64,000 nucleotides of DNA. Source: Collimonas arenae. GTDB lineage: Bacteria > Pseudomonadota > Gammaproteobacteria > Burkholderiales > Burkholderiaceae_D. This document shows positions 1 through 9,184 of this stretch, in pieces (position 1 is the stretch's first letter; each line of letters starts with the position of its first letter). Under the pieces are notes generated by a model that did no database searches, was not told the origin of the DNA, and saw nothing but the letters and a program-made list of their open reading frames with translations. Location of the stretch: NCBI RefSeq assembly GCF_001584165.1, contig NZ_CP013233.1, positions 1,798,001 through 1,862,000 on the forward strand, in the 5' to 3' direction. Position numbers and translations under genes: made by a program.

Positions 1-2343
1 CTGGACCCGTACCTGGAAGGTGCGGCCGAACTTGTTGAAATCGTTCACGTACAGCGAGCCGAGATAGATCTGCAAGGTGTCGAATACCGATGGGATAGAC
101 ACGCCCAGTTGTTGTGCGCGCACCCGGTCGACATCGGCATACAGTTGCGGCACGTTGATCTGAAAGCTGGAAAACATGCCAGCCAGTTCCGGCGCTTTGT
201 GCGCTTTCTCCATGAATGCTTGCAACGCATCGTTCAACGCCTGGTTGCCCAGTGCGCCACGATCTTCAATCTGCAGCTTGAAGCCGCCGATGGTGCCGAG
301 GCCCTGTACTGGCGGTGGTGGAAATACGGCGATGAAGGCGCCCTGGATCGCGGAGAACTTCTGGTTCAACTGCTGCGCAATTGCCACGCCGCTCTGGTCG
401 GCGCCGCGGCGCTCGTCGAACGGCTTGAGCGTAGTAAACACGATGCCGGAGTTTGGGCTGTTGACGAAGCCATTGATCGACAGGCCAGGGAAGGCCACCG
501 CCGATTCCACGCCAGGCTGCTTCAGCGCGATTTCAGACATCTTGCGCATCACATCCTCGGTGCGGTCCAGCGAGGCGGCGTCCGGCAATTGCGCGAAGCC
601 GACCAGGTATTGCTTGTCCTGCGCCGGAATGAAGCCGTTCGGCACAGTGTGGAACAGCAGCATGGTCAGGCCGATCAGCACGGCATACACGCCGAGCGCT
701 GCAGACTTGCGCTTCAGGATGCCGGTGACGCCTTCGCCATAGGACACTGAGCCGCGATGGAATACCCGGTTGAACACCGAGAAGAAACCGCCGAAGACGC
801 GATCGATGGCGCGTTGGAAACCGTCCTTCTTGGCGCCGTGGCCTTTCAGCAGCAACGCAGCCAAGGCCGGCGACAGGGTCAGCGAATTGAATGCCGAAAT
901 CACGGTCGAGATGGCGATGGTCAGGGCGAACTGTTTGAAGAATTCACCGGTCAGGCCGCTGACAAAGGCCAGAGGCACGAACACTGCACACAGAGTCAGG
1001 GCAATCGCGACGATTGGTCCAGAGACTTCACGCATCGCCTTGTAGGTGGCTTCCTTGGCGGACAGGCCGTTTTCGATATTGCGTTCGACGTTTTCCACTA
1101 CCACGATGGCGTCGTCAACCACGATCCCGATTGCCAGTACCAGTCCAAACAGGCTTAGCGCATTAATCGAGAAGCCCAACCCCATCATCACCGCAAAGGT
1201 ACCGATCACCGAGACTGGCACTGCCAGCAGCGGAATGATCGAAGCGCGCCAGGTTTGCAGGAAGATGATCACCACGATCACTACCAGCAGGATCGCTTCC
1301 AGCAAGGTATGCACCACGGCTTCGATCGAGGAACGGACGAATTGTGTCGGGTCGTAGACGATCTTGTAGTCGACACCTTCCGGCATGTCCTTCTTCAGTT
1401 CGGCCATGGTGGCACGCACGTTGTCGGAGATTTCCAATGCATTGGAGCCGGGGGCCTGGAAGATTGGAATTGCTACCGCTTGCTTGTTGTCGAGCAGTGA
1501 GCGCAACGCGTAATCGCTGGCGCCGAGTTCGATGCGCGCCACATCTTTCAGGTAAGTCACCACGCCATCCGGTGAGGTACGGATCACGATGTTGCCAAAT
1601 TCTTCCTCGTTGGCCAGACGGCCGCGGGCATTCACCGAGATCTGGTAATTGACGCCTGGGACGGCAGGCGAGGCGCCGATCACGCCGGCGGCGACATTGA
1701 CGTTTTGCTGGCGGATGGCGTCGACTACATCGCTGGCGGCCAGGCCGCGTTCAGCGACCTTGCGTGGATCAAGCCAGATCCGCATCGAATAATCGCCGGA
1801 GCCGAACAGCTGCACCGAACCGATGCCAGGCAGGCGCGCCAGCCGGTCCTTGACGTTCAGCACCGCGTAATTGCGCAGGTAGGCCATGTCGTAGCGGTCG
1901 TTAGGCGACAGCAAGTGCACCACCATGGTCAGGTTGGGTGAGCTCTTGACCGTGGTCACGCCCAGCCGCTGCACCACATCCGGCAAGCGCGGCAAGGCCT
2001 GGTTGACGCGGTTCTGCACCAGTTGCTGCGCTAGGTCGGGCGAAGTGCCGAGCTTGAACGTGATGGTCAGCGTCATCAGGCCGTCCGAGGTGGCTTGCGA
2101 CGACATGTAGAGCATGCCCTCGACGCCGTTGATCTGTTCCTCGATCGGTGTGGCGACGGTTTCCGCGATGGTTTGCGGGTTGGCGCCTGGATACTGCGCC
2201 TTGACGATCACCGAAGGCGGAATCACTTCCGGGTATTCGGAGATCGGCAGGCTGAACATGGAAATCAGGCCGCCGATCAAGATGATCGCCGATAACACGC
2301 CCGCGAAAATGGGGCGGTCGATAAAGAATTTTGAAATATTCAT
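1..2343 (-). CDS. RND multidrug efflux permease (AcrB/MexB family), 3' part cut by window edge
   Basis: Inner-membrane proton-driven transporter of a tripartite drug efflux pump. The visible protein starts MNISKFFIDRPIFAGVLSAI, the usual first transmembrane segment of hydrophobe/amphiphile exporters. About 780 of roughly 1,050 residues are present, ending at the window edge without a stop. The porter-domain text (TVATPIEEQINGVEG) and the TM4 motif with paired aspartates (GIVVDDAIVVVENVERN) are both present; those aspartates carry protons in AcrB. The frame is open throughout. It lies 70 bp downstream of the adaptor gene on the same strand, so the two form an operon. An OprM/TolC-type outer-membrane gene would be expected beyond the left edge. 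Substrate cannot be told. Confidence 0.96.
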   Translation of the reverse strand, partial: MNISKFFIDRPIFAGVLSAIILIGGLISMFSLPISEYPEVIPPSVIVKAQYPGANPQTIAETVATPIEEQINGVEGMLYMSSQATSDGLMTLTITFKLGTSPDLAQQLVQNRVNQALPRLPDVVQRLGVTTVKSSPNLTMVVHLLSPNDRYDMAYLRNYAVLNVKDRLARLPGIGSVQLFGSGDYSMRIWLDPRKVAERGLAASDVVDAIRQQNVNVAAGVIGASPAVPGVNYQISVNARGRLANEEEFGNIVIRTSPDGVVTYLKDVARIELGASDYALRSLLDNKQAVAIPIFQAPGSNALEISDNVRATMAELKKDMPEGVDYKIVYDPTQFVRSSIEAVVHTLLEAILLVVIVVIIFLQTWRASIIPLLAVPVSVIGTFAVMMGLGFSINALSLFGLVLAIGIVVDDAIVVVENVERNIENGLSAKEATYKAMREVSGPIVAIALTLCAVFVPLAFVSGLTGEFFKQFALTIAISTVISAFNSLTLSPALAALLLKGHGAKKDGFQRAIDRVFGGFFSVFNRVFHRGSVSYGEGVTGILKRKSAALGVYAVLIGLTMLLFHTVPNGFIPAQDKQYLVGFAQLPDAASLDRTEDVMRKMSEIALKQPGVESAVAFPGLSINGFVNSPNSGIVFTTLKPFDERRGADQSGVAIAQQLNQKFSAIQGAFIAVFPPPPVQGLGTIGGFKLQIEDRGALGNQALNDALQAFMEKAHKAPELAGMFSSFQINVPQLYADVDRVRAQQLGVSIPSVFDTLQIYLGSLYVNDFNKFGRTFQVRVQ

Positions 2344-2413
2344 GGTGTGGGGCTCTGCTGGAGTTTGGGCATCGATACGATTCGATATGGCTGGAAAATC
2401 GTCGGCACCCTTG

Positions 2414-3625
2414 TTATTTAGCTGTAGCCACGGCCAGTGCATCCTTCGCCGGAGCGAGTTCTTCACCGTTCATCGCTACCGTCACCGGTGTGACTCTGTC
2501 GTTGGGGCGGATCCGCTGCAAGCCGTTGACCACGATCCGCTCATCTTTCTTGAGGCCGGAACGGACCACACGCAAGCCATCGACGATCGGTCCCAATTTG
2601 ATCGCCCGATAGGTAACCTTGTTGTCGGCGCCCAGGACCATCACGTATTTCTTGTCCTGGTCGGTGCCGACGGCCTTGTCGTCGATTAACACAGCAGTTT
2701 CGGCCGCCGCGCCGCCGGTGCGTACGCGGGCGTACATGCCTGGCGTCAGCGTGCCGTTGGGATTGTCGAACACGGCGCGCACGCGCATGGTGCCGGAGGC
2801 TGTATCCAGGCGGTTATCGAAGGATTTGATCTGCCCTTGATGTGGATAGCCGTCTTCGCTCGCCAATCCAATCGACACCGGCAAGTGGCTGACGCCGGAG
2901 TTGCCTACCGCGCCGTTGGCGGCGTAGCGGATGTAGGTTTGCTCATCCACTTCAAAATTGACGTAGACCGGCGATACCGACACCACGGTGGTCAGGGCAG
3001 GGGAACCGACACCGGCGCCGACCAGGTTGCCGACCGTGATTTCGGCGCGCGAGACGCGGCCGCTGACGGGCGCTGTAATCGCTGTGTATTGCAGATTAAG
3101 GCGTGCGGTCTGTACAGCTGCGTCTGCCGATTTCAGACTGGCGTCAGCTTCGAGCAGTGCATTGTTGCGCTGGTCCAGTTCTCGCTGCGCCACCGCATGT
3201 TCTTCGATCAGGCGGCTAGTGCGGGCCAGTTCGGTTTTCGCCAGCGACAGTCCGGCCTGGGCGCCGGCCTGGGCGGCAACCGCCCGCGCCAGATCCGCCT
3301 GGTAAGGGCGCGGATCGATGGTGAACAGCAGATCGCCTTTCTTGACCAATTGCCCTTCCTGGAAGTGTACGGCGTCAATGGTGCCGGAGACGCGCGGACG
3401 TATCTCAACCCGGTCGATGGCTTCCACCCGGCCGGAAAAATCGTCCCACTCAGTAACCGATTTTTCCAGAGCGGCGGCGACTGACACCGATGCCGGCGGC
3501 GGAGCGCCTTCGGCTGGCTTGGCGGCGCGGCTGGTCAAGGTGAAGGTGCCGGCAGCGGCGATGATGAGAATCCCGACGGCGATGGCAATTGCCTTGCGGG
3601 AAAACAATGGTGTCGAGGTTTGCAT
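2414..3625 (-). CDS. RND efflux periplasmic adaptor (AcrA/MexA family)
   Basis: Membrane-fusion protein of 403 residues that links the inner-membrane permease to an outer-membrane channel. A single N-terminal hydrophobic segment (AIAVGILIIAAAGTFTL, about residues 13-30) is followed by the lipoyl half-motif (VEIRPRVSGTIDAVHFQEGQ), an alpha-hairpin rich in Ala/Gln/Glu (about 110-170), the second lipoyl half (YTAITAPVSGRVSRAEI) and beta-barrel domains. No lipobox cysteine is seen, so it is probably anchored by an uncleaved or cleaved signal rather than lipidated. It is first in the pump operon and diverges from a TetR regulator, the common acrR-acrAB arrangement, so repression by that TetR protein is likely. 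Confidence 0.96.
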   Translation of the reverse strand: MQTSTPLFSRKAIAIAVGILIIAAAGTFTLTSRAAKPAEGAPPPASVSVAAALEKSVTEWDDFSGRVEAIDRVEIRPRVSGTIDAVHFQEGQLVKKGDLLFTIDPRPYQADLARAVAAQAGAQAGLSLAKTELARTSRLIEEHAVAQRELDQRNNALLEADASLKSADAAVQTARLNLQYTAITAPVSGRVSRAEITVGNLVGAGVGSPALTTVVSVSPVYVNFEVDEQTYIRYAANGAVGNSGVSHLPVSIGLASEDGYPHQGQIKSFDNRLDTASGTMRVRAVFDNPNGTLTPGMYARVRTGGAAAETAVLIDDKAVGTDQDKKYVMVLGADNKVTYRAIKLGPIVDGLRVVRSGLKKDERIVVNGLQRIRPNDRVTPVTVAMNGEELAPAKDALAVATAK

Positions 3626-3669
3626 GTGAGGCTCCTGATATCTTTAAGGAAAATTGCGAGCTAAATAAC

Positions 3670-3729
3670 TACAAAGCGAAATACAAACTGAAATACAAAG
3701 CGGAATTCAAGTCGGACTTCAAAGCGAAT
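3670..3729. repeat. Five tandem 12-bp repeats in the efflux-pump leader
   Basis: Five consecutive 12-bp units: TACAAAGCGAAA (3670), TACAAACTGAAA (3682), TACAAAGCGGAA (3694), TTCAAGTCGGAC (3706) and TTCAAAGCGAAT (3718). They start 45 bp upstream of the adaptor start codon, so they lie in the 5' leader or promoter region of the pump. The period is exact, while the units diverge toward the right. They could be a regulator-binding array or a relic of slipped-strand expansion. Function is unknown. Confidence 0.8.
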
Positions 3730-4093
3730 CGAAAACAAGTTGCCGGCTGATGGCGGAAGAGGTTGCGCGGGTGTCGTGATGGCTGGGCGCCGGTCAATAC
3801 CGGTTCAACCCTTGATTAGCAATATAGAGGCGAGGGGCTGACAGGCGATAGACGCTTCCTCTGAGCTTCTTGCCTGATCCTCCAAATCACTAATTTCCAT
3901 TGGCAAATTGACACGCATCCCATACTGAAAACAGTCCTTCCAAAACCGGATTTTTATTTCTGTGAGACAATCCGATTCGCGTTTTCCAACTATCGTTTTT
4001 CTAAAACCTGCTATTGAATAGTGATCGCTATGAATTAGTGATGGACTGTATCGGGCTTGTTTTACGCTGTCAAGTGGTTTAATATCGATCGCT
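3730..4093. other. Divergent intergenic region between the efflux operon and tetR
   Basis: AT-rich spacer expected to hold the promoters of both the pump and the TetR gene. The sequence ATCGCTATG recurs near 4023 and 4088. No convincing palindromic TetR operator was found by eye. A 105-codon open frame on the minus strand (3805-4122) has no family resemblance and overlaps the tetR start, so I do not call it a gene. Confidence 0.4.
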
Positions 4094-4715
4094 ATGGAAA
4101 TGACACAAGTTAAGCCGCGCAAGAAGCCCGGCCGCCCTTATCCTTCGATCGGGACCAAGCGCTTGAGAGTGCGATGCTGGTTTTTTGGCGGTTCGGGTAT
4201 GAGGCGACTTCCCTCAATGACCTGACGGCGGCGATGGGTATCACACCGCCCAGCCTGTATTCGGCGTTCGGCGATAAAGAACACCTGTTCCTCGAAGCGG
4301 TGGAGCGCTACCTGCAGAAAAAGCCTTGCTTCCTGGCGTCGATCTCCGCTGAAAAGCTGACCGCAAAGGAAAGCATCCGTAGTTATCTGGAAGTCATCGC
4401 CGTCTCGCAAAGCGATCCAAATCAGCCACCCGGTTGCATGGTGGTGACCTCAGCACCAACTGCACGGCAGCCTCTTCGCATGTGCAGGAAGTCCTGGCGG
4501 ATTATCGGGAACAGATGGAAGCGGGCATCCGCAAACGCCTCGACCGCGGCGTCGAGGAGGGCGATCTGGCTGCCGATACCGACACTGCGGCGCTTGCGAG
4601 TTTTTATGTGACGGTCATTCATGGCATGTCGACCCAGGCACGCGATGGCGCTGCGCGCGAGAAGCTGCTGGCGATCGGTGCGCAGGCGATGCGCGCCTGG
4701 CCAGAACCAGTTTGA
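4094..4715 (+). CDS. TetR/AcrR family repressor (two apparent frameshifts)
   Basis: Transcriptional repressor of about 207 residues once reading frames are joined. From ATG 4094 the protein begins with the typical basic leader (KPRKKPGRPYP). It then continues in the +2 frame as FDRDQALESAMLVFWRFGYE and the helix-turn-helix TSLNDLTAAMGITPPSLYSAFG. The frame breaks at 4144-4145 (TT for TTT) and near 4456 (CC for CCC), after which the ligand-domain sequence SSHVQEVLADYREQMEAG resumes to the stop at 4713-4715. Joining gives a normal family length, so these look like sequence errors. It is divergent from the RND pump and is its probable local regulator. Confidence 0.85.
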
Positions 4716-5100
4716 ACTGATTTTTTCGGCGCGGCAGATCTAGCCGCGCCTGCGTGCTTCCCGCTATCAGCCGTATCTACACGTGTATCTGCAATTAGCG
4801 GGGTAATCCTGCCACTTCCCTCCTTCAATCCTGCTCGGTCTTCGGCTTTGATCATCTGATTTTTGCCGGCGGCGTCACACATTTTCTGTCGCGTAGAAGC
4901 AACGCTGCTCGTTAGCCGGCTTGTCCTGGGCTAACGAACGTTCCGCTCGATGCGTGTCATTGCCTAATTCAATTCATTGCCGGCAAAGGCTGCCACGCAT
5001 ACCACACCAAACGAGAAATGCGGATGGCTGACATATGCCATCTAGGATCGCGTCCATTTGTAAGAAAGTGGCCTAGGGAAATGTCACGTTATTTAACGAA

Positions 5101-5130
5101 TTGACAATTTTTTTGGACAAATCCTATTTT
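5101..5130 (+). promoter_or_regulatory. Predicted sigma-70 promoter of the pilin gene
   Basis: A perfect -35 hexamer TTGACA (5101-5106) is followed, 18 bp later, by a -10-like TATTTT (5125-5130). It lies in an AT-rich tract and would give a leader of about 150 nt before the pilin ATG at 5287. The spacer contains an RcsB-like site, so a bound response regulator would contact or block RNA polymerase directly. Confidence 0.55.
5113..5126 (-). promoter_or_regulatory. RcsB-like box 1 (within the fimA promoter)
   Basis: On the minus strand this reads TAGGATTTGTCCAA, matching the pattern TAGGA-N5-CYGA shared by four other sites in the window except for one base (A for G). It resembles the enterobacterial RcsAB box (TAAGAATATTCCTA type). 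It sits between the predicted -35 and -10 elements of fimA, and the locus encodes two RcsB-type regulators. Confidence 0.45.
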
Positions 5131-5286
5131 CACAACATCACGCTAAAACAATACTTCGACCTAACTGAATGTCTGGCATTTCTGCGGCTGAAACTCATCA
5201 ACGAGTATCGACAGAAGTCATTCGGCAAAGCGATCCATCAGCCTGGATCTCGTTTCAAAATTGTTCTTACCAAGTTAAATTTCAAA

Positions 5287-5814
5287 ATGAAAAAATTAGT
5301 TGCTGCTACCGCTGTTATCGCTCTGTTCTCTTCTTTCGCACACGCTGCTACGCCAGCGACCGGCAATCCAGGCACCATCCGTTTCATCGGTGAAATCGTT
5401 TCCGGCGCCTGCGGTATTGATCCTAGCTCGCTGGATCAGACCGTGCCGCTGGGTCAAGTTCCTGCAGGAACCTTCAAGGCAGTTGGCGATCGTTCAAGCC
5501 CGGAAAAATTCGACATCGTTCTGACTGAGTGCGATACCTCGACCTACAAGAACGCGAAATTCACTTTCACTGGCACCCAGGATGCAAACGTGCCAGCCCT
5601 GTTTGCCACGACTGGCCTTGCCACGAACGTCGGCATCCGCCTGCAAGCCAGTGCTGGTGAGTTCCTCGACAACGGCAAAGAACAGGTGGCGCCGGTTGTC
5701 CTGCAAGACGGTAACAACACGGTGAGCTTCGCCGCAATGTACGAATCGACCGCCGCAACCGTAACTCCTGGCGAAGCCGATTCGGTTGCCAACTTTACCG
5801 TTGCCTACAACTAA
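5287..5814 (+). CDS. fimA: Type 1-like fimbrial major pilin
   Basis: Secreted structural subunit of 175 residues. The ATG at 5287 is chosen because it is followed by a clean signal peptide (MKKLVAATAVIALFSSFAHA, cleavage before ATP). The mature part has the FimA pattern: GTIRFIGEIVSGACGI with the first cysteine, a second cysteine in VLTECDTS forming the family disulfide, and a C-terminal donor-complemented strand ending in an aromatic (FTVAYN). A pilin with usher, chaperone and adhesin downstream makes a chaperone-usher operon. A strong terminator follows at once, so pilin is probably made in excess over the assembly proteins. Confidence 0.93.
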   Translation: MKKLVAATAVIALFSSFAHAATPATGNPGTIRFIGEIVSGACGIDPSSLDQTVPLGQVPAGTFKAVGDRSSPEKFDIVLTECDTSTYKNAKFTFTGTQDANVPALFATTGLATNVGIRLQASAGEFLDNGKEQVAPVVLQDGNNTVSFAAMYESTAATVTPGEADSVANFTVAYN

Positions 5815-5838
5815 TCATTGATGGTTGGTCGTTGACCC

Positions 5839-5864
5839 AAAAAAGGGGCACGCGCCCCTTTTTT
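5839..5864 (+). terminator. Intrinsic terminator/attenuator between pilin and usher
   Basis: A6 - GGGGC - ACGC - GCCCC - T6, a perfect stem with flanking A and T tracts, 24 bp after the pilin stop. Because the usher, chaperone and adhesin follow on the same strand with only about 36 bp to the usher start, it probably limits read-through and sets subunit stoichiometry. Confidence 0.85.
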
Positions 5865-5900
5865 ATCGAACATTTCAATGCTTTCTAAAGGGCATCAGTT

Positions 5901-8376
5901 GTGTCATATCGCCAGTTCTTACTTTTTGCCGCGTTGCTGTCGGGCAGCCAGGTCAGGGCAATCGAATTCAATGCGACGTTCTTGAACATCGATGGCAATT
6001 CCGATGTCAATCTAGAGCAGTTCGCGCGCGCCAACTATACGGTGCCGGGAAAGTATTTATTGGATGTTGCCGTCAACCGGCAATTCTATGCACAGCAATC
6101 GATCGAGTTCAAGCTCGACGATAACCAGCAAGACACCTATCCTTGCTTGCCGGAACAACTGGTCGCCATGTTTGGCTTGAAGGAAAAGATTTTCGCCGAA
6201 CTGCCGCGTACCGCGGTGGGTTCCTGCGTGCGCCTGGACGCGATGGATAGCGTGGTCATCAAATACGTCAAGAGAACAGGGCGTTTGACTATCAGCATTC
6301 CGCAGGCGGCATTTGAATACGATGATCCTAACTACATTCCACCGGCGGGTTGGAGCAATGGCGTTGACGGCTTATTGCTTGACTATCGGGTGATTGCCAA
6401 TACGCGTCGCTCAAACCTCTACGGCAACACCAATCAAGTTAATACGCTAAGCAGTTACGGCACTGCCGGCGCCAATTTCGGCGCATGGCGTTTGCGTGCC
6501 GACTACCAGGCGCAAAACAGCAGCGGCGACCAGAATTTCGGTTCGGACAATAAAGCCTTTCAATTGAACCGGCTCTATGCCTTTCGTGCGCTGCCGGGAA
6601 TTCGCTCCAATCTGTCGGTGGGCGACAACTATCTGAACTCCGATGTCTTCGATACGTTTGCTTTGCGCGGAGCGACATTAAGCAGCGACGATCGCATGCT
6701 GCCGCCCAACTTGCGCGGATATGCACCGCTGATCACTGGCGTGGCGCGCACCAATGCGACGGTGACCGTGGCTCAGCAAGGGCGTGTGCTGTACTCGACC
6801 AAGGTCACCCCGGGCGCCTTCAGCATCCAGAATTTGAACAGCAGCGTACAAGGGACGCTGGACGTGACTGTGCAAGAGGAAGACGGCAGCGAACAGAAAT
6901 TTACTGTCGCCACCGCAGCGGTGCCTTTTCTGTCGCGCCAGGGCGAAATGCGCTACAAGGTGTCGGCCGGCCAGCCACGCTTATTTGGCGTGCACGGTAT
7001 TACGCCGACTTTTACCACTGCTGAAATTGCTTATGGATTGCCGTTCGACTGGACGGTATACGGCGGCATGATTGCCGCTTCCGGCTATACGGCGCTGGCG
7101 ATGGGAACCGGGAAGGATTTCGGTGCGTTTGGCGCGTTGTCAGCCGATATCACGAATTCGCGCGCCAAGCTCTGGTGGAATGGACAGAACACTTCCGGTA
7201 ATTCCTACCGCTTGAACTACTCCAAACATTTCGATGGACTCGATACCGACCTGCGGTTTTTCGGCTATCGCTTTTCCGACCGCACTTTTACCAATTTCTC
7301 ACAGTTTGTCGGCGATCCGTCTTCCTATTCCTTCAATGCCGGCAAGCAGCGCTATTCCGTGGCATTGGCAAAGCGCATTTCCGGCGTGTCGACGACCTTG
7401 TCGTATGACCATTCGACGTTTTGGGATGTGAAGCCCACCGACCGTTTTGGCGTATCGCTAGCGCGCACGATTGCAATCGGTACGCTGAAAAATATCAGTC
7501 TCAATTTCTCAGCTTATCGCAGCAAGGATTACACCGGCAATACTTCCCAAGCCTATGCCGGCTTGACAATTCCGCTCGGCACCACGTCGATGCTCTCGAC
7601 CAATATGCAAAGCAGCAGTTACGGCGGCACATCAACCACCGTGGGTTACAGCGGTGATAACGGCGACGGTGTCAATTATCAAATGTACGGCGGTGTTGGC
7701 GCAAGCAATCCCTACATTAGCGGATATGTCGGCAAGAAGACTTCGTTCTATCGCGCCAACGCTTCCATTTCTGCGGATTCGAACATTACAGTGCCGCATC
7801 GGCGGAAATCGACGGTTCCGTGGTCCTTACCAAGTATGGCGTAACGCCGCACGGCAACGGCTCAAATGGTGACACGCGCCTGCTGGTATCCACCGATGGT
7901 GTATCGGATGTCGCGTTCTCCGGACAGGTGCGTTCCAATAGGAACGGCTACGCCGTGATCGACAGCCTGCCAGCATTTCAAGCCTACGATGCGCGCGTCA
8001 ATATGAACAAGCTGCCGCTGAACACGGATGTCGGTAATCCGGTGCGTCGCCTGGTATTGACCGATGGCGCCATCGGCTATGTCAATTTCTCAGTGGCGCG
8101 AGGTCGTAACGCTTACATCATCCTGTCGCTAGCCAGTGGCAGGGACGTGCCATTCGGTGCGTCGGTGCAGGACAAGACGAGCAACAAGGAGGTCGGTATT
8201 GTCGGCGAGCACGGCATTGCCTATTTGACGGGAGTCAAGAGCGATGCCGAATTGGTAGCCCGCTGGGCGATGACCAAGCTTGTGCGTTGGCAGCGTTGCC
8301 GCAAGATGACGGATTGACCGGGACCGCAACGCCGATAGCGTGCCAGCCTGAGTCGCTCAAGGAAGTGAATCGTTGA
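5901..8376 (+). CDS. fimD: Fimbrial outer-membrane usher (FimD/PapC family; two apparent frameshifts)
   Basis: Outer-membrane assembly platform of about 825 residues. The GTG start at 5901 follows an AAAGGG Shine-Dalgarno at 5887-5892 and a signal peptide (LLFAALLSGSQVRA). The N-terminal chaperone-binding domain begins EFNATFLNIDGNSDVNLEQF. The beta-barrel and the plug-region text GYAPLITGVARTNATVTVAQ are present. The frame is lost near 7785 and again at 8265-8267 (GGG for GGGG); after that the conserved usher end appears (RWGDDQACALAALP ... IACQPESL, two cysteines), with stop at 8374-8376. Adding two bases restores one ORF of normal length, so sequence errors are more likely than a dead gene. 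Confidence 0.92.
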
Positions 8377-8408
8377 AAATTATTGTAGAGATAGGCAGGA
8401 GCATTGAT

Positions 8409-9184
8409 ATGAACAGCAACACAAAAAGCAGCAACACAAAAATGATGAAAGCGAAAAACCAGATGAGGCATCTGGCAGCCAACCTGTTGGCCGCGCTGAC
8501 GCTTGGCTTGCCGCTGCTGGCGCATGCCGCGATCGTACCGGATCGTACGCGTGTTATTTATAACGAGGGTGAACCGTCGGTGAGCGTGACGATCAGTAAC
8601 AAAAATCCCAAACTCCCGTTTATCGCGCAATCGTGGATTGAAGATGAAAAGAGCGTCAAGATTACCAGCCCGTTCATGGTGTTGCCGCCGATTCAGCGGG
8701 TTGAGCCAAATGACAGCAATGTGCTGCGGGTTGTGAAGCTGCCGGGTGACACGTTGCCCAAGGATCGCGAATCGGTGTTCTACCTGAACATCCGTGAAAT
8801 CCCGCCAAAAGCGATGCAGTCAACTCGATGCAGATTGCGCTGCAATCCAAGCTCAAATTGTTCTATCGCCCCAAGGGTGTGCAAGCCAAGCGCGGCGAAG
8901 ACATCGGTTTGAGTCTCAACTTGCAGCTCGATCCGGCAGCAAGGAAAGTGGTCATTGATAATCCAACGCCGTTTCACGTCACCGTAGTTGGCTTCCTGGC
9001 GGGTGCGGAAAAAGCAAAAGTCGCGATAGATACGGTCATGATCAGCCCGATGAGCAAGGTCGACGTGCCGGTGAAGGACGCGAATTTCAGCAAGTTGTAT
9101 GTGTCGCACATGAATGATTTCGGCGGTCAGACAGACTCCGAGTTTGCCTGTAGTGCGAACCTCTGCAAGGGCGTGCAGCCATGA
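8409..9184 (+). CDS. fimC: Periplasmic fimbrial chaperone (FimC/PapD family; one apparent frameshift)
   Basis: Immunoglobulin-fold chaperone that carries pilus subunits to the usher. ATG 8409 has a good ribosome site (AGGAG at 8397-8401) and a long signal peptide ending LTLGLPLLAHA. Family signatures are TRVIYNEGEPSVSVTISNKN in strand A/B and the FYLNIREIPP motif in the subunit-binding cleft. The frame breaks at 8822-8823 (AA for AAA) and continues as SMQIALQSKLKLFYRPKG, the classic PapD G1 region, to the end. Restored length is about 258 residues. It overlaps the adhesin start by four bases (ATG 9181, stop 9182-9184). Confidence 0.93.

Larger units (their letters stand above)
4716..5286. other. 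Long non-coding region upstream of the fimbrial pilin gene
   Basis: About 570 bp with no supported gene. A GC-rich inverted repeat (GGCGCGGC / GCCGCGCC, 4728-4735 and 4743-4750) follows tetR but lacks a downstream T tract on the plus strand. The right part is AT-rich and holds the predicted fimA promoter and an RcsB-like box. An upstream in-frame extension of the pilin frame to 5101 begins inside the -35 element and is rejected. I saw no flanking inverted repeats that would indicate a fimS-like invertible promoter. Confidence 0.5.

Noticed and set aside
3607..3747. 46-codon plus-strand ORF spanning the 12-bp repeats
   Set aside because: Starts antisense within the adaptor gene and encodes only the repeat; more likely a by-product of a 12-bp period.
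3805..4122. 105-codon minus-strand ORF in the pump/tetR gap
   Set aside because: Overlaps the tetR start, no ribosome site or recognisable family.
5101..5286. N-terminal extension of the pilin ORF
   Set aside because: Its TTG start is the -35 hexamer; the signal peptide starts at 5287.
4716..5286. Invertible fim promoter (fimS-like)
   Set aside because: No pair of inverted repeats flanking the promoter and no adjacent FimB/FimE-type recombinase.
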